A stretch of DNA of 64,000 nucleotides from JAKAFX01 sp049965715 (GCA_049965715.1 JBMFWA010000001.1:124001-188000); one strand, 5' to 3'; positions 35,949-45,129 are shown, counted from the stretch's first letter. A program made the numbers and translations. Notes: a model not told the origin generated them from the sequence alone.

Positions 35949-37162
35949 AGGAGTCCCCCCAGTTCAGAAACATGGACGCCGAAGCTCTCAAAACCAAAGA
36001 CGAAATCTGTGAGAATATTTCCCCTTATTCCTGTGCAGAAAGCCAGAAGGTTCTGTACGGAAGGGGATCGCACGTAAATCCTTGAAATCCTCCCGTTCTC
36101 TGCCCAGAGATGTAAGAGGGCATCTCCGCCTGGGTTTTCCGATCTTACAGAGATCTCCCCATTTAAGTTTCCATTGAGAGGCCTGAGGCCTTCCGGAACA
36201 TCAACAGCATAATTTTCAGCCTGTGCTATGATCCTGGATGACTCGATGATCTCTTTCTTACGCACAACCGCCCTTGAAAGGGAATCCCCGTTCTGCTCTC
36301 TTGGAACGTCGAAGTCAAGATCGGAATAGGGAAGCAGGCCACTGCTTTTCCTCGAATCCAGATTCATTCCCGATGCCCTTGCCGCAGGCCCTATGAGCCA
36401 TCCCTTCCTGATGGGGCAGGTGGTCTGGATCCTGTCAAGGAATATTCTCGATCCTTCCAGCCCTTCCCACAGGTCGTCTATCTCTCTCGTGATCTTTTCT
36501 ATTTCAGATGAGATGCCCCTGATCTCCACTTTTCTGTTAATTCCGCTGAAGCCGTTTATTCCGAAGAAATAACGATGTCCGAACCGCCTGGACACAATCC
36601 TGTACAGATTTTCCCTGATCATGAAGAGGTGGTTGAATGCTACATTCTGGGATGCCCCCTCGGCTAGTTTGGCAAGTACATTGATATGATCCAGGATTCT
36701 GCTGATCTCGTTCATTATTATTCTCGTCATTCCAAGGGCATAGTTCTGCTCACTTTCAGAGAGTATCTCCACAGATCTGCAGAACATGGTGGAATAAAAC
36801 GGGGAAAGCATACCGTTGAATCTCTCGATTCTCAGGAGCGCAGTCTGCAGATCCGATCCAGTTATCATGATTCTCCTTTCCTTGAACTTCGGCTCCGCGA
36901 CCATGGAAAGTATCCTTTCCCCATATGTGTAAATGTTGAACTTTATTGATTCAGCCAGCCCGCCGGCCGAAGGTCCGTAGGTGAAATTGAAAACATCGCC
37001 ACCCTGCGACGTTTCGCCATAATTCCCGGTGAGTGCCCTGAATATCTCGTCATGTTCAATTTTTTCGTACGCTGATATTACAGGAACGGGTTCACCATAA
37101 CCCCGGAATATTCTCCACTCTTTTCCGTCAGTGAAAGCTCCAGTCATAACATCCTCAGTCAT
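35945..37162 (-). CDS. Hydrogenase/Nuo large-subunit homologue lacking the nickel-binding cysteines
   Basis: A 405-residue NuoD/HyfG-like protein (TYGPSAGGLAESIKFNIYTY, LRIERFNGMLSPFYSTMFCR, MIMNEISRILDHINVLAKLA). In a [NiFe]-hydrogenase the N-terminal region has RxCGxC and the C-terminal end has DPCxxC. Here the first becomes GMLSPFYSTMFC with a single Cys128 and the C-terminus is FGFESFGVHVSELGG with no Cys. Only two other lone Cys occur. So it cannot bind Ni-Fe and is not a hydrogenase. It is most like the large subunit of the energy-converting-hydrogenase-related (Ehr) complexes; the quinone-like pocket of complex I may instead bind an unknown cofactor or substrate. Confidence 0.88.
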   Translation of the reverse strand: MTEDVMTGAFTDGKEWRIFRGYGEPVPVISAYEKIEHDEIFRALTGNYGETSQGGDVFNFTYGPSAGGLAESIKFNIYTYGERILSMVAEPKFKERRIMITGSDLQTALLRIERFNGMLSPFYSTMFCRSVEILSESEQNYALGMTRIIMNEISRILDHINVLAKLAEGASQNVAFNHLFMIRENLYRIVSRRFGHRYFFGINGFSGINRKVEIRGISSEIEKITREIDDLWEGLEGSRIFLDRIQTTCPIRKGWLIGPAARASGMNLDSRKSSGLLPYSDLDFDVPREQNGDSLSRAVVRKKEIIESSRIIAQAENYAVDVPEGLRPLNGNLNGEISVRSENPGGDALLHLWAENGRISRIYVRSPSVQNLLAFCTGIRGNILTDFVFGFESFGVHVSELGGLL

Positions 37163-37164
37163 GG

Positions 37165-38508
37165 TTAAAATCCTCCAGAGACCAGGAAGAATGCAGGAAT
37201 GATGAGCGGAATGACAGATGAAAGTATGGCAACAGCCCTCTGCTGAACGGAAACCTCTGATCTTTCTGTATCCTTTCCATAGAAGACCATTCTTGAAACA
37301 TGATAGTTTATGCTTGCAAATGATACAAATAGGGCAATCATCACAAGGCTGAACGGCAGAATGTACCCATCCGAATAAAAGGTCAGGAGAATTATGAACT
37401 CTCCAAGGAACGTTCCAAATGGTGGAGTGCCTGTTACTGCCAGTGATGACAAAATTAGAGATGCAGACGTCTGAGGCATCCTGGTTCTGAGGGAAGCGAT
37501 ATCAGAAATTTTCTTTGACCCAAAGGTTTCCAGCACATTTCCAGATGAATAGAATGCGCCGCCCTTTCCGAATGCATGGGAGACCAGAAGGATGATTGCC
37601 CCGATTAGAGCCGGGCCGCCGATTATGAAGCCGATAACGATGATGCCCATGTTTTCCATTGTTGAATAAGCAAACATCCTTTTGTAAAAGCGCTGGGACG
37701 GAAGCATGAACGCGGCAAAAAGAACAGTCAGGACCGCAACAAACATGAACAGATCGGTAACTTTTGGATCGGCTGTTACCTCATAAACCCTGTACAGGGC
37801 ATAAACCGCGACAGGAAGAAGAACTCCGGAAAACATGGCACTGATCTCTGAGGGTGCCTCGCTGTGGGCATCAGGAAGCCATGTGTGCATGGGAAACAGA
37901 CCGATCTTTGTTCCGTAACCGATCAGTGCACTTCCTGCAGCTATATCTGTGAGGATTCCGGTGCTGCCATGCTGTGCAAGTATCTGTGATATTGTCAGGG
38001 TGTGGAAGGCGTAATACATAACAATGACAGAAATCAGGCTTATGGTGAGGCCTGCTGATACAAGGATTATGTATCTCCATGCCGCCTCTATCTTCAGCGG
38101 CTCACGCTCTATCACGAGCAGGAGTGCACTTGATACTGTTGTCGATTCAATGCCGAACCACAGAAGACCGTAGTTGTTTATTGAAACGGAAAACAGCATG
38201 GTGGAGGCGAAAATGTCCATCAGGGAGAGATGCAATCTCAAATTTGCAGATTCACCCAGCTTGTGATGATATCCCAAACCGAAGACTGTTGAAAACAGAT
38301 ATATGGAGGAAATGGTGATCAGAAGGTATCTGGTCAGGGGATCGATCAGGTAAATGCCTGTGGATGAGATTCCGTAAAGATAAACCACAGTCGAAAGAAA
38401 CACCGCAATGATTCCCGCTGTCACACTGATTCCCCTGAAATGCCTGCTGAAGTATCCGACAGAGAAAATGGCAGGTGCTGCTATGATCACTGTGACAATA
38501 AGATTCAT
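37165..38508 (-). CDS. NuoM/NuoN/HyfF-like antiporter subunit
   Basis: A 447-residue protein with about 14 membrane helices. Canonical elements: LLWFGIESTTVSSALLLVI (helix 5 Glu), YGTKIGLFPMHTWLPDAHSE with the Lys and HSEAPSEISAMFSGVLLPVA, MLPSQRFYKRMFAYSTMENMG and SHAFGKGGAFYSSGNVLETF. It is the second antiporter-like subunit of the complex, after HyfB. It starts four bases before the previous gene's end and precedes the large-subunit gene by two bases. Confidence 0.9.
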   Translation of the reverse strand: MNLIVTVIIAAPAIFSVGYFSRHFRGISVTAGIIAVFLSTVVYLYGISSTGIYLIDPLTRYLLITISSIYLFSTVFGLGYHHKLGESANLRLHLSLMDIFASTMLFSVSINNYGLLWFGIESTTVSSALLLVIEREPLKIEAAWRYIILVSAGLTISLISVIVMYYAFHTLTISQILAQHGSTGILTDIAAGSALIGYGTKIGLFPMHTWLPDAHSEAPSEISAMFSGVLLPVAVYALYRVYEVTADPKVTDLFMFVAVLTVLFAAFMLPSQRFYKRMFAYSTMENMGIIVIGFIIGGPALIGAIILLVSHAFGKGGAFYSSGNVLETFGSKKISDIASLRTRMPQTSASLILSSLAVTGTPPFGTFLGEFIILLTFYSDGYILPFSLVMIALFVSFASINYHVSRMVFYGKDTERSEVSVQQRAVAILSSVIPLIIPAFFLVSGGF

Positions 38509-39125
38509 CCCATCAGCTCCTCAACCCTGGTATGTTCGACGTTATTGGTGACAAGGATTCCGCCCGCTATGATAAGTGCAAGAACATCGAGAAGAACGCT
38601 TATCTCAATCAGCAAAGGAAGAGGTATTATGGTGAGTGCGAGAAAGATGACACCATTTTCCTCCTCGACATAACCAACGAAGTGTGCGAAGCTGTTCCTT
38701 CTCGTCATTATCAGTAATAGACCCTGAAATATCACGGACAGTCCGATGGCTCCCAGATTGTCCTGCACATACGGATAGAAAGAAACACGGTAGATCAGGA
38801 AAGATACAATGAGGACTATTATGCTGGCAATAACCACAGAAGGAACACCGTGTGAGTATTCCCTAACAAACACTCTCCCTTGGGGGAGCCTTTTCTGAAG
38901 AACATAGTTTATCAGCACGCCCCTGAGCAGGACAATAAGGAATGCAAGGATTATCAGATCATATGAGTGCACCTCGACACCTATGAGTATGGCCATGGCA
39001 GCAAGCAGCACGGACTGGGTGACAACAGTACTGATCATGGGTCTGATGTAGGACCTGATCTGGACAAGCAGGGCAGATCCAAGTATGAGGGCTCCCAGAA
39101 TGCTTTCAACTTCGCTGAATATCAC
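38505..39125 (-). CDS. HyfE-like membrane subunit
   Basis: About 206 residues beginning VIFSEVESILGALILGSALL. It has six or so membrane helices, with acidic residues inside helices (for example IGVEVHSYDLIILAFLIVLL, the NuoK/NuoJ-like Glu). GTG at 39125 follows GGGGGG by six bases and overlaps the HyfC-type stop (GTGA), which marks the true start; the longer frame to 39326 is antisense to that gene. It would link the ion pumps to the large-small subunit core. Confidence 0.8.
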   Translation of the reverse strand: MIFSEVESILGALILGSALLVQIRSYIRPMISTVVTQSVLLAAMAILIGVEVHSYDLIILAFLIVLLRGVLINYVLQKRLPQGRVFVREYSHGVPSVVIASIIVLIVSFLIYRVSFYPYVQDNLGAIGLSVIFQGLLLIMTRRNSFAHFVGYVEEENGVIFLALTIIPLPLLIEISVLLDVLALIIAGGILVTNNVEHTRVEELMG

Positions 39126-40069
39126 TGTATTCCCCCCAGTGTGAGTGTCAGGATTGAAACTATGGCAAGAGCAAAGGAAACAGTGAGAAAGTCCTGTATC
39201 TTGAACAGCCTGAGTTTTCCAACGGTCTCGTTTATTACAACGATCGCCACTATGAGGATCAACCATTTCAGCAGCATTATGGGAATGTCCAGGAACGATC
39301 CAAGGAGACCGGACTGCATGTACCATGGAACAGCGAATACGTTGAGAAAAACCGACCCAAGAAGGTACATCTTGATCATCGAGGAATACTTGACAAGGAA
39401 CAGGTGGGGCCCGGAATACTCATAAATTCTTGCCTCGTCTATCATTCCGAGTTCCATGATCCCGGAACTTTCCAGCGGCAGCTGCCCGGTTTCGAAGAGG
39501 AGTAGCATGAAGAACGCAACCATTGATAGAAGATGATACAGACCAAGGTAGCTGACAACTGAAACTGAGAGCAGGCTTGAGGTCGTATAGGGGTTGTTTG
39601 TACCGGAGATAAGCGCCACAGCGAAGAACACCATGATGAGCGTGGGTTCCGCGAATGCAGAGAATGTCGCAGATCTGCTCGCACCCATTGCCGAGACGTT
39701 GTTTCCTGAGTTGAGCGCACCAAGAATCAGCAGGAATGATGTCAATGCAAAGAGCAGACCGCCTCCCAGAAAGTCAACAGCGGGAGTAAAGTAAACCGGG
39801 AACGGCAGGATTACCGGTATGACAAATGAAATGAGAAGATATGTTCCGAATACAAAAAACGGAGCGGCATAAAATATCGCCGTGGAATTCTCAGGAATCA
39901 GCATCTCCTTGCGGAGATATTTGGCAAGATCATAATAGGGCTGAAGGACGCTGGGGCCATGGCGGGATTCAACAATTGCCTTGAGCCTGTTCATTATGCC
40001 CAGAACAAGAGGAGAGAGCAGCAGTACCCCTGCTATCTGGATTATCGTTTCAGCCCATAACCATGACAT
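39122..40069 (-). CDS. NuoH/HyfC-like membrane subunit
   Basis: A 315-residue protein of eight membrane helices. The conserved NuoH region is seen in LKAIVESRHGPSVLQPYYDL AKYLRKE and in the acidic loop ELGMIDEARIYEYSGPHLFL between helices. This is the subunit that anchors the hydrophilic core and forms the cofactor-binding chamber in complex I. First gene of the six-gene operon; its promoter region (40070-40200) holds two GACGTCATCA repeats. Confidence 0.9.
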   Translation of the reverse strand: MSWLWAETIIQIAGVLLLSPLVLGIMNRLKAIVESRHGPSVLQPYYDLAKYLRKEMLIPENSTAIFYAAPFFVFGTYLLISFVIPVILPFPVYFTPAVDFLGGGLLFALTSFLLILGALNSGNNVSAMGASRSATFSAFAEPTLIMVFFAVALISGTNNPYTTSSLLSVSVVSYLGLYHLLSMVAFFMLLLFETGQLPLESSGIMELGMIDEARIYEYSGPHLFLVKYSSMIKMYLLGSVFLNVFAVPWYMQSGLLGSFLDIPIMLLKWLILIVAIVVINETVGKLRLFKIQDFLTVSFALAIVSILTLTLGGIQ

Positions 40070-40086
40070 CGTTTCACCAGCAATCA

Positions 40087-40130
40087 GACGTCATCAGCCT
40101 CACAGAGGCGGTTATGGGCGGACGTCATCA
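40087..40130. repeat. Direct repeats GACGTCATCA in the hydrogenase-like operon promoter
   Basis: GACGTCATCA occurs at 40087-40096 and 40121-40130, the same orientation, 34 bases apart by start, with CCTC-ACA-GAGG between them. They are downstream of an AT-rich promoter-like element (TTTAATTTTAATGG, about 40156) on the minus strand, placed to act as operators. Regulator unknown. Confidence 0.4.
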
Positions 40131-40362
40131 CCAGTGTCAGGATGTCTGGCTTTTATTTAATTTTAATGGGAAAATTTGATAACATGTGTCCTCAACATCT
40201 GTCAAAAATTTACTGTGTATATGAGTATGATTTTCAAAAAAATATACGCCATAGAGGTGATTCCTGCTACAATATGACAATATCTCCTGTGGATAAAATG
40301 TGTTTTCATATCTATTAGAAGAGATACAATTTAATATTGTAGTTCAATTCTAACTTATCGAT

Positions 40363-40758
40363 ATGACAATTCAAAAATCTAAAAAAAGTAAGATTGATAA
40401 GACCGCCCCAAAATTCAGTCCAAATCAGCTAATGAGTTTTCTCTTTGAATTAGTTGATGAAATGGCATCTTTCTTAATTAAGATTGGTGAAACCGAAAAG
40501 AAATATGGGGTTTCTCTTGAATCGTTTGGAGAAATATTTCAGGGTGAGCCTTTCAGGCTTATTGTCAAGGAAATGGATCCAAAAAATCTTGGGTTGTTTA
40601 TGCAATTCATAATGGAATTATCAGCAAACGACTCTCTCGGTCTATCAAACATAGATAAACTTACACCAGAAGAAAAAATTTCCAAAGGTAAGAAGTTACA
40701 AAGCGCTCTATCAAGATATAGTTCTTTGCGAATACAACTTGATGAAAAGGTGAATTAG
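40363..40758 (+). CDS. Hypothetical protein of an AT-rich cassette
   Basis: A 131-residue helical, lysine-rich protein with no recognised domain. It starts with ATG about 30 bases after TTTAATATT, typical of a leaderless promoter. Codons favour A and T much more than the flanking hydrogenase-like and nrd genes, suggesting recent acquisition. The next gene starts one base after its stop. Confidence 0.6.
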   Translation: MTIQKSKKSKIDKTAPKFSPNQLMSFLFELVDEMASFLIKIGETEKKYGVSLESFGEIFQGEPFRLIVKEMDPKNLGLFMQFIMELSANDSLGLSNIDKLTPEEKISKGKKLQSALSRYSSLRIQLDEKVN

Positions 40759-40759
40759 G

Positions 40760-41095
40760 ATGGAAGAACAGGAAATTGATGGTATTTTTCATTCCTATGA
40801 CAGCATTGTTATAAATTTTCAAAAGGCCCTTAGAAATGTTGATATTCTATCTTTATTAACGCATTATTTTAAAATTTTGTACCTGCTTAATAATAGTTTT
40901 AATGATGTGTTTCTAATTCGAAAACCTAAAGGTATCACCGATGAAGAAGCTCTGAAACTTATAGCAAACTTTTTGGCTGAAACCAATGAATTGGTTTATC
41001 CATCAGATGTCTCTGAAATTCTCGATATTCCCTATGAGCAAACGGTTAGAATATTTAGGCAGTTGAAGTCAAAAGGGGCGATAGGAACTGCCTGA
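40760..41095 (+). CDS. Hypothetical protein with a winged-helix-like C-terminus
   Basis: A 111-residue protein; residues 75-110 read LVYPSDVSEILDIPYEQTVR then IFRQLKSKGAIG, with the helix-turn-helix shape of small transcription factors or DNA-binding adaptors. The N-terminal 70 residues are helical and unknown. GGTGA lies seven bases before the ATG. Its last bases overlap a further reading frame in the +1 phase (41085-41303), which may be its true C-terminal continuation. Confidence 0.6.
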   Translation: MEEQEIDGIFHSYDSIVINFQKALRNVDILSLLTHYFKILYLLNNSFNDVFLIRKPKGITDEEALKLIANFLAETNELVYPSDVSEILDIPYEQTVRIFRQLKSKGAIGTA

Positions 41096-41303
41096 AGAAG
41101 ATTCCATCAAAGGTGAAAGAATACTCGTTTGGTCTCCAAAGAGACCGACTATATCTGACAATGAGCGCTCTCCGATTTGGTCTAATCACAGGGCTTACAA
41201 GACTACTTTGAAAGGGGAAGGAGGCAGACCGGTATATGCCGTAGTTGAAAAACCTTGGAGAGTATTAAATAAGGAACAATTAAAAAAAATATCTTCAGGA
41301 TAA
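41085..41303 (+). CDS. Start-less small ORF, possible +1 frameshift extension
   Basis: A 72-codon frame follows an in-phase TAG at 41082 and has no ATG, GTG or TTG before 41205; only a CTG at 41088 could start it. It encodes GERILVWSPKRPTISDNERS and onward to KEQLKKISSG, with the same base use as the two genes before it. It begins inside the last ten bases of the previous gene, so a +1 shift before the TGA at 41093 would append it to that protein. A sequencing indel, programmed shift or non-standard start are all possible. Confidence 0.35.
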   Translation, partial: ELPEEDSIKGERILVWSPKRPTISDNERSPIWSNHRAYKTTLKGEGGRPVYAVVEKPWRVLNKEQLKKISSG

Positions 41304-41489
41304 TTCCTTTTCTTGAGATAAGTTGGAATTATCTCTTAGTTGCCTCAATGATGCATAACTTTTCAGTTACGGAAACTAAACTTCAGGCGCCATATTACTA
41401 GTTATAGGGATTTATTTCATCAGTACTTGTACAGTTTTTGTTCTAAGGGCTGATAGCGCCATTCTTAACCAGGTCAGCTATCCATGCAT

Positions 41490-41894
41490 TCAATGGTAGA
41501 ATCTTGATCTGAAAATAAGATAAAATTCCAGTATCAGGGCTATCCAGAGAATATAAAGAAGAATCAGATGCCCTGTATCGAATGCAGAGCCTGCTATCTG
41601 GATGACGATCCCGTAGGCGTCATGTGTCCTTCCCTTCTTGAATTTTGCAATCCATTCCTCTTTTGATATATCTGTTTTGTAGGAATCATTGAAGAGATGG
41701 GAGACAAGATCAACAAGGACTCCAAAGCTTGCAAGCAGTCCGATTTCATTGAGAACAAAATGAAAAAGATCGAGCCTGTTGTACAGGATGAGAACCGTGT
41801 AGATGATGAAGGAGATCAGTGCAAGGTACACTCCCTTTGTCCTGCCGGTGAGGAAAAGCTTCCACCACTGCCTGACGTTTACCGATGCCGGCAT
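41490..41894 (-). CDS. Membrane protein of unknown function
   Basis: A 134-residue protein with three to four membrane helices (GVYLALISFIIYTVLILYNR, LNEIGLLASFGVLVDLVSHL, LILLYILWIALILEFYLIF). It has a soluble middle loop with many Lys, Asp and Glu. No family recognised. Lies downstream of nrdJ on the same strand, but a 72-base gap separates them. Confidence 0.6.
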   Translation of the reverse strand: MPASVNVRQWWKLFLTGRTKGVYLALISFIIYTVLILYNRLDLFHFVLNEIGLLASFGVLVDLVSHLFNDSYKTDISKEEWIAKFKKGRTHDAYGIVIQIAGSAFDTGHLILLYILWIALILEFYLIFRSRFYH

Positions 41895-41966
41895 AATGCT
41901 GTGATCACCAGACCATGGGTATTAAACATTACAAAAAGATGGAAAAGGTTTGATGTGCGCCCAGGT

Positions 41967-44261
41967 CTACGCGGTGCACTTTCCTGTGAGACATGCGGGA
42001 TCAAATGTGGAATCAAGCTTGACCATGTTTGGCGTGGTCAGGATTAATTCAGGTACAGGATCCCTTTTCTTCTCATCCTTCTTCTCTGCGGAGAGTCCTG
42101 CATAGAGGACCTGCTCATTCTTGCTCCTGTCCCTGTAGACGGTGATGCCCTTGCAGTGTAGGTCCCTTGCCATGCGGTATGCTCTTTCCACATCACTGAC
42201 TGAAGCCTCCGCTGGAAGGTTTATTGTCTTGGAAACGCCGGAGTCGCAGTATCTCTGGAATGTGGCCTGCATCATTACGTGCCATTCAGGATCGATCTCC
42301 ATCGCCGTGGGGAACACCCTCTTGAGGTCCTCCGGCAGGTCAATGTCAGAAAGGTTGCCCTTCTCAGCTATCTTTCTTATGAGATCATCAGAGTAAAGAT
42401 TCCTCCTCCGGAGCTCGGCTTCCAGGAACGGATTGGTTTCCATCAGTTCCTGTCCGTCCAGTACGTGCCTCACAAAGGCCAGTGCAAAGAACGGCTCTAT
42501 GGAAGAGGAACAGTTGGCTATGATGGAGATTGTCCCGGTGGGTGCGATGGTCGTTGTGGTGGAGTTACGCATAGGTATTCCCTGCTTCTGCCAGTACGAT
42601 CCCTCCCATCCCGGGAAATTACCCCTTTCAACTGCAAGTTTGCTCGACTCGTCATGGGAAATGTCATTGAGGAACTTCATCAGCCTCTCCGCTGCATCCA
42701 GTGCATCCTTGCTGTTGTACGGGATTCCAAGTGCAGCAAGCATGTCGGCGAATCCCATGTATCCCAGTCCTATCTTTCTCGTTGTCCTGGTCATAATCCT
42801 TATCTTGTCAACGGGGAATTTGTTCGCGTCCACTATATCATCAAGGAACCGGATTGCAAGCCTTATGGTTTCCTCGAGTTTCTTGAAATCTATACTGCCG
42901 CTGTCCACGAACTTGGACAGGTTTATTGATCCAAGGTTGCAGGATTCGTAAGGCATCAGCGGCTGTTCTCCACATGGATTGGTCGCCTCAATCTCTCCAA
43001 GATGCGGCACTGTGTTTCTCTCATTCATCTCATCAAGGAAGATAAGCCCTGGATCCGCAGTCTTCCAGGCCTGTGTGACTATTGCATCCCAGATGGCCTG
43101 TGCCTTGACCCTCTTCTCCACCTTCCTGGTTCTCGGGTTGATGAGGTCCACCATGTCGCCGCTGTCAAGCTTTTCAAAGAAATTCCTGTCGAGCGCAACG
43201 GATATGTTGAAATTTTTCAGAACGGTGTTCTCTGAGTCCTTGCTGGTTATGAAGTCGAGGATATCAGGATGATCATAGCGCAGTATACCCATGTTTGCGC
43301 CCCTCCTCTTTCCGCCCTGCTTTATCACATCTGTGGTTGTGTCAAATATCCGCATGAACGAAAGGGGTCCGGACGCAACCCCCCTGGTCGATCCGACAAT
43401 GTCATCCTTCTGCCTCAGCCTGGAAAAAGAGAAACCGGTCCCTCCTCCCGACTTGTGAATCATGGCAGTCTGTTTGAGAGTCTCAAAGATGGATTCAAGT
43501 GAATCTTCCACGGGAAGAACGAAGCATGCCGACAGCTGACCCATGTTTGTGCCCGCGTTCATAAGTGTGGGCGAGTTTGGAACGAATCTGAGCGAGGACA
43601 TCTCCTCCTCAAACTTCTTAATATATTCCGATACCTGAACGCTCCGGTTCTCCACGAATTCCACTAGCTCATCAAACTGGAATTTCGGCTTTGACTCCTT
43701 GCTGACCTCCTCATAGGTTCTCTTCAATATACTGATCTGGTTCTCGTCGAGCTGGTATCCATAACCTTTTGATGGCTTGTTGTGGCTCTTGTACTCGTAG
43801 AAACCTTCCACTATGCCAACGCTCTTTGCCACTCTTTGAAACATCTCCCTGGGCGTTTCGTAGACATGACCCTCCTCGTCCTTGAGCAGATACCTTGATT
43901 CAAGAACCTTCACTGCATTCAAGGACAGCTTGAGATCGTCCTCGACACCCATCCTCTTCTTTTCCTCACGGATGCTCTTCCTCCTTTCCCTGTAGATAAT
44001 ATAGGCTCTCGCCACATCCTTGTAAGACTTTCCGTTGAACGATGTGGTCATAAGGACGTCCTCAACGGCGTCCTGTATCTCTTCTACTGTTGGCCTGAGC
44101 GTCTTCTTGGTGATTCTATCAACAACTATATCTGATACTTTCATTGCATCGTCCATGCTTCCGTTTTTAACCGCAAGCATTGCCTTGTAAATTGCTGTGG
44201 TGATACGTTCCTGATCAAATTTTGCTTCAGAACCATTGCGTTTAATCACTGTTGAAATCAT
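41967..44261 (-). CDS. nrdJ: Adenosylcobalamin-dependent (class II) ribonucleoside reductase
   Basis: A 764-residue class II RNR that reduces ribonucleotides to deoxyribonucleotides with a B12-derived radical and needs no oxygen. An ATP-cone covers residues 3-90. The substrate-binding cysteine is in LSACFVLPVEDSLESIFETL; NPCGEQPLMPYESCNLGSIN has the catalytic N-x-C-x-E plus the second Cys. The end CLTGKCTA is the redox-active CxxxxC tail. Two GTTTACC repeats at 44294-44310 lie between the ATG and the upstream AT-rich region. Covers anaerobic growth alongside the class I enzyme. Confidence 0.95.
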   Translation of the reverse strand: MISTVIKRNGSEAKFDQERITTAIYKAMLAVKNGSMDDAMKVSDIVVDRITKKTLRPTVEEIQDAVEDVLMTTSFNGKSYKDVARAYIIYRERRKSIREEKKRMGVEDDLKLSLNAVKVLESRYLLKDEEGHVYETPREMFQRVAKSVGIVEGFYEYKSHNKPSKGYGYQLDENQISILKRTYEEVSKESKPKFQFDELVEFVENRSVQVSEYIKKFEEEMSSLRFVPNSPTLMNAGTNMGQLSACFVLPVEDSLESIFETLKQTAMIHKSGGGTGFSFSRLRQKDDIVGSTRGVASGPLSFMRIFDTTTDVIKQGGKRRGANMGILRYDHPDILDFITSKDSENTVLKNFNISVALDRNFFEKLDSGDMVDLINPRTRKVEKRVKAQAIWDAIVTQAWKTADPGLIFLDEMNERNTVPHLGEIEATNPCGEQPLMPYESCNLGSINLSKFVDSGSIDFKKLEETIRLAIRFLDDIVDANKFPVDKIRIMTRTTRKIGLGYMGFADMLAALGIPYNSKDALDAAERLMKFLNDISHDESSKLAVERGNFPGWEGSYWQKQGIPMRNSTTTTIAPTGTISIIANCSSSIEPFFALAFVRHVLDGQELMETNPFLEAELRRRNLYSDDLIRKIAEKGNLSDIDLPEDLKRVFPTAMEIDPEWHVMMQATFQRYCDSGVSKTINLPAEASVSDVERAYRMARDLHCKGITVYRDRSKNEQVLYAGLSAEKKDEKKRDPVPELILTTPNMVKLDSTFDPACLTGKCTA

Positions 44262-44505
44262 TAACTAAACACATTAGTAGAGGAAATATAAATGTTTACC
44301 ACAGTTTACCGCGTGGTTCTGCAATTACAATTTAACACATAACTACTGTATGTTGACACTAGTTCAGGTTTTTCAAATGTTTTCGTAGCAATCAAAGGAA
44401 TCTTTCAATTCATTCCATGAAAAAACTTCAGTGATTCCATGACAGATAGAGAAGGGGATTCACTTCTGCATTCCCACCATCCTTTCAATTTTCAAGAGCA
44501 GTAAG

Positions 44506-45129
44506 TTACTCCCAGTTCCTGGAGATCTCCGCACCCTTCATGACGATCATCTGGGTGCGCATAACCTTCAGGGATGCTTCGTGCAGTTCCTTATCCCTTG
44601 ACGACACGCAATCCTCTGCCACAACAGCATAGAAGCCTCTGTTTGCGGCTGATCTGGCACTGGACTCAATCCCCACCTCTGTCGATATACCCGCGAATAC
44701 GATGGTCTCGATACCCGCATTGCGGACCATCATCTCAAAGTTGGTTCCCACAAAGATATCTGCGGTGTTCTTGTTGATGACCACGTCGCCTTCAGCCGGT
44801 GCGATATCCCTGTATATTTCGGACTCGGGTGATCCCGGGGCCATGAAGGAAGCTTTTCTTGGGTCGCTGACTCCCATTCTCCTCATTGTGGAGTACAGTC
44901 TCGGGGAGCTCTCATAGCGGAACGGCAGAGGCGTGATCTTTGTGTAGAAGACCGGAACCCTGGCCTTTCTTGCACTCTTTATGAGCCTTTCCAGTTCCGG
45001 AACAAATTCAGATTTGTTGAATATTGCGCTGACGAGTCCGTTCTGCACGTCCCATACGACAAGTGCAGTATGCTTTGGATTCAGGATCTCATTCGGCGTC
45101 TCATGAATGGTTTTTCCTTCAATGTTCAT
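44506..45129 (-). CDS. Isochorismatase-family protein without the usual catalytic cysteine
   Basis: A 207-residue alpha/beta hydrolase of the isochorismatase/nicotinamidase group. It has the N-terminal acidic TALVVWDVQNG and the central TIVFAGISTEVGIESSARSA. In the cysteine hydrolases the last motif is GxxTxxCVxxTA; here Gly or Val stands at the Cys position, so it is not a nicotinamidase-type hydrolase as written. Similar no-Cys relatives exist, including isochorismatases. Substrate unknown. Lies between nrdJ and nrdB, but no functional link is evident. Confidence 0.75.
   Translation of the reverse strand: MNIEGKTIHETPNEILNPKHTALVVWDVQNGLVSAIFNKSEFVPELERLIKSARKARVPVFYTKITPLPFRYESSPRLYSTMRRMGVSDPRKASFMAPGSPESEIYRDIAPAEGDVVINKNTADIFVGTNFEMMVRNAGIETIVFAGISTEVGIESSARSAANRGFYAVVAEDCVSSRDKELHEASLKVMRTQMIVMKGAEISRNWE

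Noticed and set aside
39126..39326. N-terminal extension of the HyfE-like frame
   Set aside because: Antisense in frame terms to the NuoH-like gene end and full of His/Cys with no membrane pattern; GTG at 39125 with GGGGGG is the start.
33442..40069. Calling the six-gene operon a true [NiFe] hydrogenase or formate hydrogenlyase
   Set aside because: The large subunit lacks both CxxC motifs needed for Ni-Fe binding and no maturation gene is nearby.
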